Positions 1 to 10,037 of a DNA stretch of 30,713 nt are shown here, piece after piece (the first letter of the stretch is position 1; every line of letters begins with the position of its first letter). The position numbers and the translations under genes were made by a program. The notes beneath the pieces are model-generated. The model did not search any database and was not told the origin of the DNA. It saw only the letters and a program-made list of their open reading frames with translations. This stretch comes from Stenotrophomonas_A sp036566925 (GTDB lineage: Bacteria; Pseudomonadota; Gammaproteobacteria; Xanthomonadales; Xanthomonadaceae), in assembly GCA_036566925.1 (NCBI GenBank), contig DATCVI010000211.1:1-30713 (forward strand). Reading direction: 5' to 3'.

Positions 1-689
1 TGCGCGCGCCAAGAGCGCAGCGCGCAGGTCGTGGCGCCAAGCACGGCGTAGGTGAGTGCCGCCAGGCGCGCGGGCAACCAGTTCAAGCCATCGTCGATGC
101 GCGCCGCCGCCCAGCCGAACCGCTGGTAGCGCGGCGTGCGATAGCCCCACATCGCATCGAGCGTGTTCGCCAGGCGGTACAACACTGCGCCGGGCGCGCC
201 CAGCAGCAAGCCCCAGAACAACGCGGCGAAGACCGCATCGCTGCCGTTCTCCAGCACCGACTCGGTGGCCGCACCGGCCACCTGCCGCGCATCCAGCGCC
301 TGCACATCGCGGCTGACGATGCGGCCGACCGCCGAACGTGCGGCAGCGAGATCATCGCCTTCCAGTGCGGTGGCCACGGCGACGGCGTGTTCGCCGAGGC
401 TGCGCAGGCCAAGCGCGACGTAGAGCGCCAGCGCCGCCCAGGCAAGGCCGGCCCAGGGGGCATTGGCCCACAACCACCATTGCAAGCTGGCGGCTACCGC
501 GACCGGCGGCAGGACCGCCAGCATCCACGCCAGCAGTCCCTGCCTCCGCGAATCGCGATACAGCCGTGCTTCCAGCCAGCCGGCGAAGCGACCAAAGGCA
601 ACCAGGGGATGACCGCGACGCGGTTCGCCCAGCAGCAGGTCAAGCACGAGCGCGGCGAGCGCGACGGCAAGCATCGCTGCCGCGTTCAT
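1..689 (-). CDS. cbiB: Adenosylcobinamide-phosphate synthase CbiB/CobD, N-terminal part (cut by window edge)
   Basis: An integral membrane enzyme that joins the aminopropanol arm to adenosylcobyric acid late in B12 assembly or salvage. Translating the minus strand from the ATG at 689 gives about 229 residues with no stop before the window edge, so the 3' end is missing (the family is usually about 310-320 aa). Visible family features are the opening LDLLLGEP...HPLVAFG stretch, the ATESVLENGSDAVFAALFW segment with its conserved acidic and polar residues, and LYRLANTLDAMWGYR followed by ARIDDGLNWLPARL. Several hydrophobic helices alternate with these motifs. It starts 36 nt after the cobO stop, so it is probably the fourth gene of the riboswitch-led B12 operon. 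The family call is firm; the start rests on the first ATG and a weak GGAAA site. Confidence 0.9.
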   Translation of the reverse strand, partial: MNAAAMLAVALAALVLDLLLGEPRRGHPLVAFGRFAGWLEARLYRDSRRQGLLAWMLAVLPPVAVAASLQWWLWANAPWAGLAWAALALYVALGLRSLGEHAVAVATALEGDDLAAARSAVGRIVSRDVQALDARQVAGAATESVLENGSDAVFAALFWGLLLGAPGAVLYRLANTLDAMWGYRTPRYQRFGWAAARIDDGLNWLPARLAALTYAVLGATTCALRSWRA

Positions 690-725
690 GCCGGTTTCCG
701 CGAAACGTGCAGTCGTGCCGGCATG

Positions 726-1343
726 TCAGAGCTCGACGCCCTTCTGCGCCATGATCCCGGCGTTGAACGCGTGCTTGACCAGGCGCATCTCGGTCACCGT
801 ATCTGCCGCTTCGATCAATCCCTCCGGCGCGCCGCGTCCGGTGATGACCACGTGCTGGCGCTCGGGCCGCGCGCGTACCGCCGCCAGCACCTCATCCAGC
901 GCGACGTAGTCCTTCACCAACGCAATATTGAGTTCGTCCAGCAGCACGAAGTCGTAGTCCGGATCGGCCAACATCCGGCGTGCGACCGCCCACGCGGCCT
1001 GTGCGGCGGCAATATCACGGGCGCGGTCCTGGGTCTCCCAGGTGAAACCCTCACCCATGACGTGGTAATCGAGTTCATCCGGGAAACGGCGGAAGAACGC
1101 CTCCTCGCCGGTGGCAAAGCTGCCCTTGATGAACTGCACCACGCCGCAGCGCAGGCCATGGCCAAGCGAACGCGCCAGCATACCGAAGCCGGACGAGCTC
1201 TTGCCCTTGCCGTTGCCGGTATTGACCACGAACACGCCGCGGTCGATGGTGGCGCGGGCGATGCGGCGGTCGATCAGCTCCTTCTTGCGGCGGGCGCGCT
1301 CCAGGTAGTGCGCGTCGTCGTCCTGTGGGCTGCGCTCGCTCAT
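726..1343 (-). CDS. cobO: Cob(I)yrinic acid a,c-diamide adenosyltransferase (CobO/BtuR family)
   Basis: Transfers the adenosyl group of ATP to Co(I) corrinoids, giving adenosylcobalamin or its precursors. The product is 205 aa, close to E. coli BtuR (196 aa). A P-loop GNGKGKSS lies at residues 43-50; E. coli has GKGKTT, so the Thr pair is replaced by Ser-Ser here. The family motifs VVQFIKG, FTWETQD and DFVLLDELNIAL follow, and the C-terminal VITGRGAP...DTVTEM is typical. The ATG overlaps the stop of the upstream membrane-protein gene as ATGA, which implies translational coupling. A longer upstream in-frame extension exists but lies antisense-like over the previous gene's coding frame and has no family similarity, so I use the ATG at 1343. 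Confidence 0.94.
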   Translation of the reverse strand: MSERSPQDDDAHYLERARRKKELIDRRIARATIDRGVFVVNTGNGKGKSSSGFGMLARSLGHGLRCGVVQFIKGSFATGEEAFFRRFPDELDYHVMGEGFTWETQDRARDIAAAQAAWAVARRMLADPDYDFVLLDELNIALVKDYVALDEVLAAVRARPERQHVVITGRGAPEGLIEAADTVTEMRLVKHAFNAGIMAQKGVEL

Positions 1344-1930
1344 GCCGCCGCTCCCGGTGCACGACGCAGCGCAAGCCGCGCGCGCATCGCGCCGTAGTGC
1401 AGGGCCAGCGCCACCGCCAGGTAGGCGGCCGTGGTGCGCACGAACAGCGGGCCCCACTGGCCGACGCGGGCGAAGTACTGCGGCCAGTTCGGCTCTGGAT
1501 AGCGGCCGCCGAACCAGTAGAAGGCGCCATTGGAGATCAGGAACGACACCGCGGCCGCGGCTACGCCCACCAGCCAGACCTGGCCGAATGCCACGGCATC
1601 GTCCTGGCGCCGCCGCGAGATCCAGCGCCCGCCCTGCCACAGCACCAGATACGCCAGCAGCAGGCCGTAGTAGGCCGGCGTGACGCAATAATGCTGGAAG
1701 AAGCTCAAGCCTTGCTGGGCAATGGCGACGTAGTCGACCAACACCGCCACGGCCAGCATCAGTGCATACAGCGCGTAGCGGCGCAGGTAGAAGCCGCCGA
1801 GGAAGAACAGCGCCATCGAGGCGTCCGGCAGGTGCAGCACGTCGCCGAAGTGATGGAAGCGCGTGGCGACCATCACTATCAACAGCGCGATCAACACCGC
1901 CGTGGCGGCGCGAGGGGGCAGGGTTTTCAT
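1340..1930 (-). CDS. BtuM-like cobalamin-transport membrane protein
   Basis: A 196-residue protein with about six hydrophobic segments and short loops (for example residues 10-22, 38-48, 52-68, 85-98, 118-135 and 165-180). It lies between btuB and cobO: an AGGAGA site precedes the ATG, the start is 16 nt after btuB, and the stop overlaps cobO by 4 nt. Size, topology and context fit BtuM, the ECF-type S-component-like B12 transporter described in Gram-negative bacteria. In the Thiobacillus denitrificans protein a cysteine at position 80 binds the cobalt of cobalamin. Here the only cysteine is Cys82, in FFQHYCVTPAYYG after the second or third helix, an almost identical position. I see no ECF ATPase or T-component gene in the window. 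It would carry corrinoid across the inner membrane in place of BtuCD. The assignment is by topology, cysteine position and context, not by a search. Confidence 0.65.
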   Translation of the reverse strand: MKTLPPRAATAVLIALLIVMVATRFHHFGDVLHLPDASMALFFLGGFYLRRYALYALMLAVAVLVDYVAIAQQGLSFFQHYCVTPAYYGLLLAYLVLWQGGRWISRRRQDDAVAFGQVWLVGVAAAAVSFLISNGAFYWFGGRYPEPNWPQYFARVGQWGPLFVRTTAAYLAVALALHYGAMRARLALRRAPGAAA

Positions 1931-1946
1931 CGGCGGCTCTCCTGGG

Positions 1947-3827
1947 TTACTGCGCGGGGAGGTAGCGCAGGGTCAGCTGGTAATTGCGACCGGGCTGGGC
2001 ATACCAGCGCGCGGTCTCGTAGGCACGGTCGAACAGGTTGTTGGCTGCGAGGCTCAGCTTCCAGGCCTCGGCCAGCTGCCAGCCCACCCGCAGGTCGAGC
2101 AGGCCGTAGCCGGCCAGGCGCGTGGTGTTGGCGAGGTTGTCGTAGCGCGCGCCCGAGCCGAACACGCTGCCGCCGACGCTGAAGGCACCGAAGCTGCGGT
2201 CGAGATCCAGCCGCCCGCTCTGGCGCGCGCGCCGCTGCAGGAAGTTGCCGTGGTTGCTGCTGCCGTTGGCGCGCGGGTCGAGCCACGTATAGGTGGTACG
2301 CAGGTCCCAGCCGGCCAGCGTGGTCTGGAGCACCGCCTCGCTGCCGCGGATGCGCGCCTTGTCGACGTTGTTCGGCTGGCCGAAGGGATGCGCGGCATCG
2401 ACCAGGTCGGCGTCGTAGGCGATCAAGTCGTCCACCCGGGTCTCGAAGGCGTTGAGCGACCAACGGCCCCAGCCATGTTCGCCGCGCAGGCCGAGCTCGG
2501 CGCTGCGCGAGGTCTCCGGCCCCAGGTTCGGGTTGCCGTAGCTCGGGTAATACAACTCGTTGAAGGTCGGCGCCTTGAACGCGCTGCCGTAGCTGGCGGT
2601 CAGGCGCAGGGCGTCGGTGAAGTCCCAGCCCCACAGCAGGCTGCCGGTGTTCTTGCTGCCGAACTGGCTGTTGTCGTCGCGGCGCACGCTGGCCTGCAGC
2701 GATTGCTTGCCGAAGCTCTGTTGCCACTGCGCGAAGGCGCCACGGTCGATGCGCTGGTCGGCATCGTAGGTGGCATTGCTCTCGATCTCGTCGCGCTGCC
2801 AGTCGAAACCGAGCGTCAGCAGGCCGGGGCCAGCGGCCAGGTCGGCCTGCAAGGAGGCCACATGGCGGCGGGTGTCGAAGGTGGAGGAGTATTGGCCGTC
2901 GAGGTAGGTATCGCTCAATTCGGCGCTGCCGCCGGCGCTGGCAGTGAGCTTCAGGCGTTCGCTCGGGGCATAGCGCAGGCGCCCGCCGACAACCTGCTCG
3001 CTGCTCTTGGACAGGTTGTCAACGCTGCCGTCGTATTCGTTGCGGCTGTCGGCGCGCAGCGCGTTGACCTCCGCGTCCCATTGGCGATTGAAGCGCCAAC
3101 CGCCCTGCACGCCGAGCGAGTCGTTGCGGTAACCGTCGCGGTCAGGGTCGTAGTAGCTCGAAGCGGTGTTGGTGTAGGCGTTGATGCCGTCGGTTTCGTC
3201 GTGCACGGCCTGCACCGCATACCAGCCGCCGCGCTCGCCGAGGTCGCCCGGGCTGCGGCCGGAGAGGCCGGCGCTGTAGCGGCGCGCGTTGTCGCTGCCG
3301 ACGCTCAGGGCCAGGTTGGGCGCAAACGGGCCCTGGGCGCGGCGGGTGAATATCTGCACCACGCCGCCGATCGCCTCGGAGCCGTAGAGACTGGAGAACG
3401 GCCCGCGCACGATTTCGATGCGCTCGATCTGTTCGACCGGGATGTCCTGCAGCGCTGCGCCGCCAGAGGTGGCCGAGCCGGCCTTGACGCCGTCGATCAG
3501 CACCAGCACGTGGTCCGATTCGGTGCCGCGCAGGAACAACGAGGTGTTCTTGCCGGGTCCGCCGCTGTTGACCAGGGACACGCCGGGCTCGCCACGCAGC
3601 AGGTCCGGCAGGGTTTGCGCTTGCCGGCGTTCGATCTCGGCGCGGTCGATGACGGTGACCGGGGCCAAGGCCTGGTCCTGGGTCTGGGCGGTGCGCGAGG
3701 CGGTGACGATGATCTGGTCGAGTTCGCCGGGGGCGGCCTCGGCCTGCGCGGCGAAGGGCGAAAGCAGCACGCAAGACAACGACACCGCCAGGCAATGGCG
3801 GTGGGACAACGGGTTTTGACGATGCAC
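1947..3827 (-). CDS. btuB: TonB-dependent vitamin B12 receptor BtuB
   Basis: Outer-membrane beta-barrel that imports cobalamin using energy from TonB-ExbBD. With a GTG start at 3827 (AGGAG nine bases upstream) the product is 626 aa, against 614 for E. coli BtuB. A signal peptide ends near residue 29 (AQA), followed by a TonB box around LDQIIVTAS. The plug domain shows LPDLLRGEPGVSLVNSGGPGK, LFLRGTESDHVLVLIDGVKAG and IERIEIVRGPFSSLYGSEAIGGVVQIFT. The rest is barrel, with DALRLTASYGSAFKAPTFNELYYP and ANNLFDRAYETARWYAQPGRNYQL near the end. The reading frame stays open upstream into the riboswitch, but that part is non-coding RNA by its motifs. The chain ends LRYLPAQ rather than in the usual aromatic residue. 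The cobalamin riboswitch and the cobO/cbiB neighbours make the substrate assignment strong. Confidence 0.92.
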   Translation of the reverse strand: MHRQNPLSHRHCLAVSLSCVLLSPFAAQAEAAPGELDQIIVTASRTAQTQDQALAPVTVIDRAEIERRQAQTLPDLLRGEPGVSLVNSGGPGKNTSLFLRGTESDHVLVLIDGVKAGSATSGGAALQDIPVEQIERIEIVRGPFSSLYGSEAIGGVVQIFTRRAQGPFAPNLALSVGSDNARRYSAGLSGRSPGDLGERGGWYAVQAVHDETDGINAYTNTASSYYDPDRDGYRNDSLGVQGGWRFNRQWDAEVNALRADSRNEYDGSVDNLSKSSEQVVGGRLRYAPSERLKLTASAGGSAELSDTYLDGQYSSTFDTRRHVASLQADLAAGPGLLTLGFDWQRDEIESNATYDADQRIDRGAFAQWQQSFGKQSLQASVRRDDNSQFGSKNTGSLLWGWDFTDALRLTASYGSAFKAPTFNELYYPSYGNPNLGPETSRSAELGLRGEHGWGRWSLNAFETRVDDLIAYDADLVDAAHPFGQPNNVDKARIRGSEAVLQTTLAGWDLRTTYTWLDPRANGSSNHGNFLQRRARQSGRLDLDRSFGAFSVGGSVFGSGARYDNLANTTRLAGYGLLDLRVGWQLAEAWKLSLAANNLFDRAYETARWYAQPGRNYQLTLRYLPAQ

Positions 3828-3924
3828 TGGAACACACTCCTGGTCCGCGCCTGCCCGCGCGGGAACGATGGGAAGAGGACAGGCGGAAGGAGGGTGTGTG
3901 GCGACGGGTTGCGACCCGCCCCCA

Positions 3925-4124
3925 TGACATCGCCCACCGCATGTCACGCTGCTCCGGGCCGGTCTCCGGGCTCGCGAGCGCAGGCGAAGGGTTCGCCTGC
4001 CGTTCCGCGCCTTCCCATGCGTGCGCACAGTGGCATTTGCGGAACTTGTCTCGCCTACCGTTGCGGGGGCAGCTCCGGAATTGACGGTTTTTCGCCGTCG
4101 CACCGGATTCCCGTTTAAACCAGC
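3925..4124 (-). promoter_or_regulatory. Cobalamin (B12) riboswitch upstream of btuB
   Basis: Read on the minus strand, the element starts with GGTTTAAACGGGAATCCGGTG near 4121-4101. It continues with AGCTGCCCCCGCAACGGTA and GCCACTG, and reaches a B12 box AGCCCGGAGACCGGCC at 3972-3957. These are the conserved blocks of the adenosylcobalamin aptamer. Just downstream is a hairpin TGACAT-(10 nt)-ATGTCA (3946-3925) whose loop carries GUGG, complementary to CCAC in the presumed L5 loop (4033-4030); this matches the known L5-L13 kissing contact. A further hairpin at 3920-3903 could belong to the expression platform. No U-run follows, so control is more likely at translation than by termination. B12 should repress btuB and the genes behind it. 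Confidence 0.92.
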
Positions 4125-4264
4125 GGCTGGGCCGAGGTCACCTGGGGCTTGGTTATCTTAGCAAGTGGGAGTGGTGGGTGGATTGGCCTGCGGCCGGCTT
4201 TGGGTGCGCTGTGGTTTTGTTGATGCTGGCTTTCGAGGTAGATCGGCTGGCTCTTGTTGCGTGC

Positions 4265-4374
4265 GGTCTGCGGGGGGATTGCCCGTTCGGGACACGCCGT
4301 GAACCCATCCATGGGGGCTCTTTGGCGACGTCCCTGTCGCCAAAGGTCCCGAACGGGCAATCCCCCCGCAGACC
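4265..4374. repeat. Palindromic dispersed repeat, copy 1
   Basis: A 110 bp element whose outer arms (4265-4293 and 4346-4374) are a perfect 29 bp inverted repeat. The 52 bp between them hold a second hairpin, TTTGGCGAC/GTCGCCAAA (4321-4329 and 4336-4344, 6 nt loop), and a small CCCAT/ATGGG dyad. A stretch of 44 bp (4286-4329) is identical to 7544-7587 in copy 2. It lies between the clpB terminator and the btuB riboswitch, in a non-coding gap of about 645 bp. Several short open frames across it are artefacts of the palindrome. Confidence 0.88.
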
Positions 4375-4426
4375 CGATAGTGTCTTTGCGCGGACGGGAC
4401 AAGCAGAAGCGGGGTGTGGTTGTTTG

Positions 4427-4455
4427 AAAAAAAAAGCCCGGGCTTTGCCCGGGCC
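4427..4455 (-). terminator. Rho-independent terminator of clpB
   Basis: On the minus strand, 18 nt after the clpB stop, GGCCCGGGC-AAA-GCCCGGGC is followed by nine T residues. The 8-9 bp all-GC stem with a three-base loop and long U-run is a textbook intrinsic terminator. Confidence 0.93.
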
Positions 4456-4472
4456 TGTGTGGTGCTGATGGT

Positions 4473-7058
<2,586 letters not shown>

Positions 7059-7108
7059 GGTGGGCATTCCTCTGAGACGAGTGGCCGGCGGCGCCGGCAA
7101 TGTTCTCC

Positions 7109-7136
7109 AGATGCGGTTAAGTGGGTGTGTTTCAAG
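7109..7136 (-). promoter_or_regulatory. Sigma32 (RpoH) heat-shock promoter of clpB
   Basis: Minus strand: -35 CTTGAAA (7136-7130), 13 bp spacer, -10 CCGCATCT (7116-7109). The RpoH consensus is CTTGAAA-(11-16)-CCCCATNT, so only one informative base differs. The predicted start near 7102 gives a leader of about 44 nt to the clpB ATG. Confidence 0.85.
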
Positions 7137-7206
7137 TGGCGCGGGCCGCCATGGGCCGGTGCCCGTTGTTGCCTGGTGGGTGTTCTGGCACTAGGCTGCG
7201 GCCGCT

Positions 7207-7464
7207 ATGTCTACCTCTTCGCCTTGGTACGTCTACCTGCTGCTGTGCCGCAATGGCAGCTATTACGCGGGGATCACCAATGATCTGCAGGCGCGTTATG
7301 CGGCGCATGTGGCCGGGCGCGGGGCGCGGTATACGCGGTCGTTCCCGCCGGTTGAGTTGCTCGGTAGCCGCTGTTTTGCGGATCGGGCGGCGGCTTCGCG
7401 GGCGGAGTGGGAGCTTAAGCGGTTGCCGCGGGGTGAGAAGTTGGAGTGGTTGAGGGGGGAGTGA
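7207..7464 (+). CDS. Small GIY-YIG nuclease-domain protein (UPF0213/YhbQ type)
   Basis: An 85-residue protein that is a single GIY-YIG domain: WYVYLLLCRNGSYYAGITND carries the two half-motifs (YVYLL and YAGIT). RYAAHVAGRGARYTR follows with the conserved Arg and the HxxGxGAxYT pattern, then RAEWELKRLPRGEKLEWL with the conserved Glu and Lys. This is the size and pattern of YhbQ-like proteins, usually annotated as possible endonucleases of unknown cellular role. It is divergent from clpB, with its start about 70 bp beyond the clpB -35 box. I see no good Shine-Dalgarno site ahead of the ATG. Palindromic repeat copy 2 follows about 60 bp after the stop. Confidence 0.9.
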   Translation: MSTSSPWYVYLLLCRNGSYYAGITNDLQARYAAHVAGRGARYTRSFPPVELLGSRCFADRAAASRAEWELKRLPRGEKLEWLRGE

Positions 7465-7521
7465 GTTTTTTTGGCCTTGCGGCCGGCTTTTTGGTTTCCT
7501 GGCTCGTTTGGTTTCGCGTGC

Positions 7522-7633
7522 GGCCTTCGGGGCGGCTTGCCGCTTCGGGACACGCCGTGAACCCATCCATGGGGGCTCTTTGGCGACATCCATGTCGCCA
7601 AAGGTCCCGAAACGGCAATCCCCCCCGAAGGCC
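7522..7633. repeat. Palindromic dispersed repeat, copy 2
   Basis: A 112 bp element with 30 bp outer arms (7522-7551 and 7604-7633) pairing at 27 of 30 positions, and the inner hairpin TTTGGCGAC/GTCGCCAAA (7579-7587 and 7594-7602). It matches copy 1 at 4265-4374: 44 bp are identical and the arms differ mainly in their outer thirds. It sits in the 258 bp gap between the GIY-YIG gene and the convergent permease gene, where I see no other feature. Confidence 0.87.
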
Positions 7634-7722
7634 CGATGGTGATCGGCGACGGACGGCAAGAGCGAAAGATCAGGAGCGGAGCGAGAGCGGGGATTTGGGG
7701 GGTTGAGTGGGAGTGCGCGTGC

Positions 7723-9321
7723 TCATTCTTCGCTTTGCTTCGGTGCGCCGTCGGTGAAGGACAGTAGGCTCAGTACGGCGGCGAGCACGACGTAAGCGCC
7801 GACGAATTGCCAGCTGATGGTTCGCGCCAATCCCTCCAATTGCCACGGCAGGTAGATGCCGCCGCGGGGGTCTACGGAGTGGATCAGGCCGAACAGGGCG
7901 AGGGCGGCTGCGACCAGCAGGAAGACGGCCGCTCGGCGCAGTCTTCCATCGACCATTGCCGCCACTGCGGCGGTCCAGAGCATGGCGGTGATGATGAAGC
8001 CGTTGCCCAGGGTGAAGATCACCGCGAGTTCGGGCAGTCCGTGGCCGTCGGTGGTGGTGGTGAGGAGGTGCAGTTGTTCTGGGGCGATCCAGCCGGGGGC
8101 TTTGATCGCCAGCAGGTAGGCGACGGAGGGCAGGAAGCCGAGCACCATGGCGCCGGCGTGGCGTGGGGGGGTGGCCTGGAAGGCTTGGGTGGTGATGTCG
8201 ATGGCGACGTAGACGATGATCGGTGCCAGCACGGCCAGCGGTAGCCATTGCACCAGCCCGGAGATGATGCCGAGCATGCCGCCGATGCCGACGAACAGGC
8301 CGGTCAGCAGGGTGTAGCCGCTGCGGGCACCCATGTGCTTGTAGGCGGGTTGGCCGATGTAGGGGGTGGTCTGGGCGACGCCGCCGCAGACGCCGGCCAC
8401 CAGGGTGGCGAGGGCTTCGACCAGCAGGATGTCGCGGGTGCGGTAGTCGTCGCCGGCGGCGCGGGCGCTTTCGCTGACGTTGATGCCGCCGACCACCATC
8501 AGCAGGCCGAAGGGCAACAGCAACGGCAGGTATGGCACGGTGTGCGGCAGGCCGTCGAGGAAGCCGAGGTTGGGCCACGGCAGCACGATCTGCGGCGGGC
8601 TCCAGGTTGGCAGGGCGAAGCCGGGTGCGCCGAGGCCGCTCAGGCCCAGGCCGTAGTAGAGCGCGGTGCCGACGAGCAACGCGACCAGCACGCCGGGCAG
8701 CGGTATCGGCAGGCGGCCCTTGGCGATCAGTACGTACAACAGCAGGCCCAGGGTTACCAGGCCGGGGATGGGGGCGCGCAGGGTTTCGAGCAGCGGCAGC
8801 AGCCCCATCAGCACCAGGGCGATGCCGGCGATGGAACCTAGCAGCGAAGCGCGCGGCAGTGCGCGGGTCACTGCTTCGCCGAAGAACGACAGGATCAGCT
8901 TGAGCACGCCCATGACCACCAGCGAGGCCATGCCCAGTTGCCAGGTGGCGATGGCCGCTTCGGTGGGCGCGAGGCCTTGCGCCTTGAAGGCGACAAACGC
9001 CGGCCCGAGCACCAGCAACGACATGCCGATGCTGGTGGGGGCGTCCAGGCCCAGCGGCATCGCGGTGACATCTTGGCGGCCGGTGCGCGCGGCCAGCCGC
9101 CGCGCCATCAGCGTGTACAGCAGGTTGCCGACCAGCACGCCCAGGGCGGTGCCGGGGAACATGCGCGTGTAGACGACCTCGGCGGGAAACTGGAACAGGC
9201 CGATCAACGCCATCGCGATAAAGCCGAGGATGGTGAGGTTGTCGACCAGCAGGCCGAAGAAGCCGTTGAGGTCGCCGGCCACGAACCAGCGCGGTCGGAC
9301 GGATGCAGGTGCTGCGCTCAT
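7723..9321 (-). CDS. NCS2-family (xanthine/uracil permease-like) membrane transporter
   Basis: A 532-residue polytopic protein with about 12-14 hydrophobic helices. The opening FVAGDLNGFFGLLVDNLTIL, then TAMPLGLDAPTSIGMSLLVLGPAF, and later VVGGINVSESARAAGDDYRTRDILL with GGVAQTTPYIGQPAYKHMGAR, resemble the re-entrant and helix-8/10 regions of the NCS2/AzgA branch of nucleobase transporters. The classical nucleobase-ascorbate signature is not clearly present, so the substrate is open; a purine, a pyrimidine or another anion are all possible. The ATG at 9321 is the first sensible start. The preceding lipoprotein gene ends 49 nt upstream in the same direction, so the two may share a transcript. 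No terminator is evident after the stop. Confidence 0.7.
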   Translation of the reverse strand: MSAAPASVRPRWFVAGDLNGFFGLLVDNLTILGFIAMALIGLFQFPAEVVYTRMFPGTALGVLVGNLLYTLMARRLAARTGRQDVTAMPLGLDAPTSIGMSLLVLGPAFVAFKAQGLAPTEAAIATWQLGMASLVVMGVLKLILSFFGEAVTRALPRASLLGSIAGIALVLMGLLPLLETLRAPIPGLVTLGLLLYVLIAKGRLPIPLPGVLVALLVGTALYYGLGLSGLGAPGFALPTWSPPQIVLPWPNLGFLDGLPHTVPYLPLLLPFGLLMVVGGINVSESARAAGDDYRTRDILLVEALATLVAGVCGGVAQTTPYIGQPAYKHMGARSGYTLLTGLFVGIGGMLGIISGLVQWLPLAVLAPIIVYVAIDITTQAFQATPPRHAGAMVLGFLPSVAYLLAIKAPGWIAPEQLHLLTTTTDGHGLPELAVIFTLGNGFIITAMLWTAAVAAMVDGRLRRAAVFLLVAAALALFGLIHSVDPRGGIYLPWQLEGLARTISWQFVGAYVVLAAVLSLLSFTDGAPKQSEE

Positions 9322-9370
9322 TGCCTATACCAATTGGGGAAGGGAACACGCGCCCGGAGGGGCACGGCGA

Positions 9371-9856
9371 TCAGAACGAGACTTCGACCGGTTGCCGCGA
9401 CCACAGCACCGATTGATGGCCGGTGACCTGCTTCCAGGCGAGCCGGATCGCCTCGATGTCGGCGCGGCGCTGCGGGCTGTCTTCATGCAGGATCACCAGC
9501 ACCTTGGTCTTGAGCCGGTTCGGCTGCGCGGCGCCGCGAAACAGCCACTGGCCGTAGGCGTCGAACACAGTGAGGCCGTCGGGAAAGCGCGCGGTCACTT
9601 CCTTGTCCAGGAAGGCGCGCCAGCGTTCTTCGCTGATGGGCTGGGCCTGCGGTCGATCACCCGCCCCGGTTTCCTCCCCTACCCCGAAGTACAGCTCGCT
9701 ACGGACCCAGCCGCTGGCGCTGGCCGGGCGCGCAGCGTCGCCGCGCAGTTCAGCGGTGGCCGTCGTGGAGGCGGCGGGCGGCACGCTGGCGCAGCCGCCC
9801 AGCAGCAGGACGAAGGCGAGCAAGGTGCCGCGTAGTAGCGGAAGGCTGGGTGTCAC
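9371..9856 (-). CDS. DUF3574 lipoprotein
   Basis: A 161-residue protein beginning at a GTG. The N-terminus LLRGTLLAFVLLLGGC is a lipoprotein signal with Cys22 as the lipidation site, followed by a low-complexity Ala/Thr/Ser linker. The conserved part starts at WVRSELYFGVG (about residue 50) and includes ISEERWRAFLDKEVTARFPD, GLTVFDAYGQW, TKVLVILHED and IEAIRLAWKQVTGHQSVLW, the pattern of DUF3574, whose function is unknown. A much longer open frame runs upstream, but it crosses the divergent receptor gene and has no such similarity. The Shine-Dalgarno site is weak (GGGG ten bases upstream), so the start is less certain than the family. It shares a 181 bp divergent promoter region with the TonB-dependent receptor. 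Confidence 0.82.
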   Translation of the reverse strand: MTPSLPLLRGTLLAFVLLLGGCASVPPAASTTATAELRGDAARPASASGWVRSELYFGVGEETGAGDRPQAQPISEERWRAFLDKEVTARFPDGLTVFDAYGQWLFRGAAQPNRLKTKVLVILHEDSPQRRADIEAIRLAWKQVTGHQSVLWSRQPVEVSF

Positions 9857-9986
9857 GTCTGCAGAACCCCGACAGGAGAAGTGGGCGAGATTAGCCGGCC
9901 GGCAGGTCGCAAACCTCATAACCGACAGCGATGAACTCATGCCGTCGCCGTGCTGGCGGGGGCATCGCGAAAAGTTAACATATCTC

Positions 9987-10013
9987 TTCATCCGGATGAA
10001 TGACGTTTCATCC
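9987..10013 (+). promoter_or_regulatory. Palindromic operator candidate TTCATCCGGATGAA plus half-site
   Basis: A perfect 14 bp palindrome at 9987-10000 is followed seven bases later by a repeat of its left half, TTCATCC (10007-10013). It lies 25-51 bases upstream of the receptor ATG and opposite the lipoprotein gene start. Its symmetry and position suggest a repressor or activator site. The protein that binds it is not shown by the sequence. Confidence 0.5.
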
Positions 10014-10037
10014 TTCAGGCCTGCCCGGAGTTTCCCC

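Noticed and set aside
1863..4118. 751-codon plus-strand open frame opposite btuB
   Set aside because: It is exactly antisense to a well-supported BtuB and the riboswitch, has repetitive Val/Ala/Gly/Gln composition, and shows no domain. It is an expected artefact of high-GC codon usage.
4154..4182. Possible sigma70 promoter for the btuB riboswitch (TAAGAT as -10)
   Set aside because: A -10-like hexamer is present at 4159-4154 on the minus strand, but no acceptable -35 lies at normal spacing. Not enough to annotate.
4265..4374. Interpreting the long palindrome as a CRISPR repeat or an insertion-sequence end
   Set aside because: No spacer-repeat series, no transposase frame and no target-site duplication could be seen; only two copies 3.2 kb apart.
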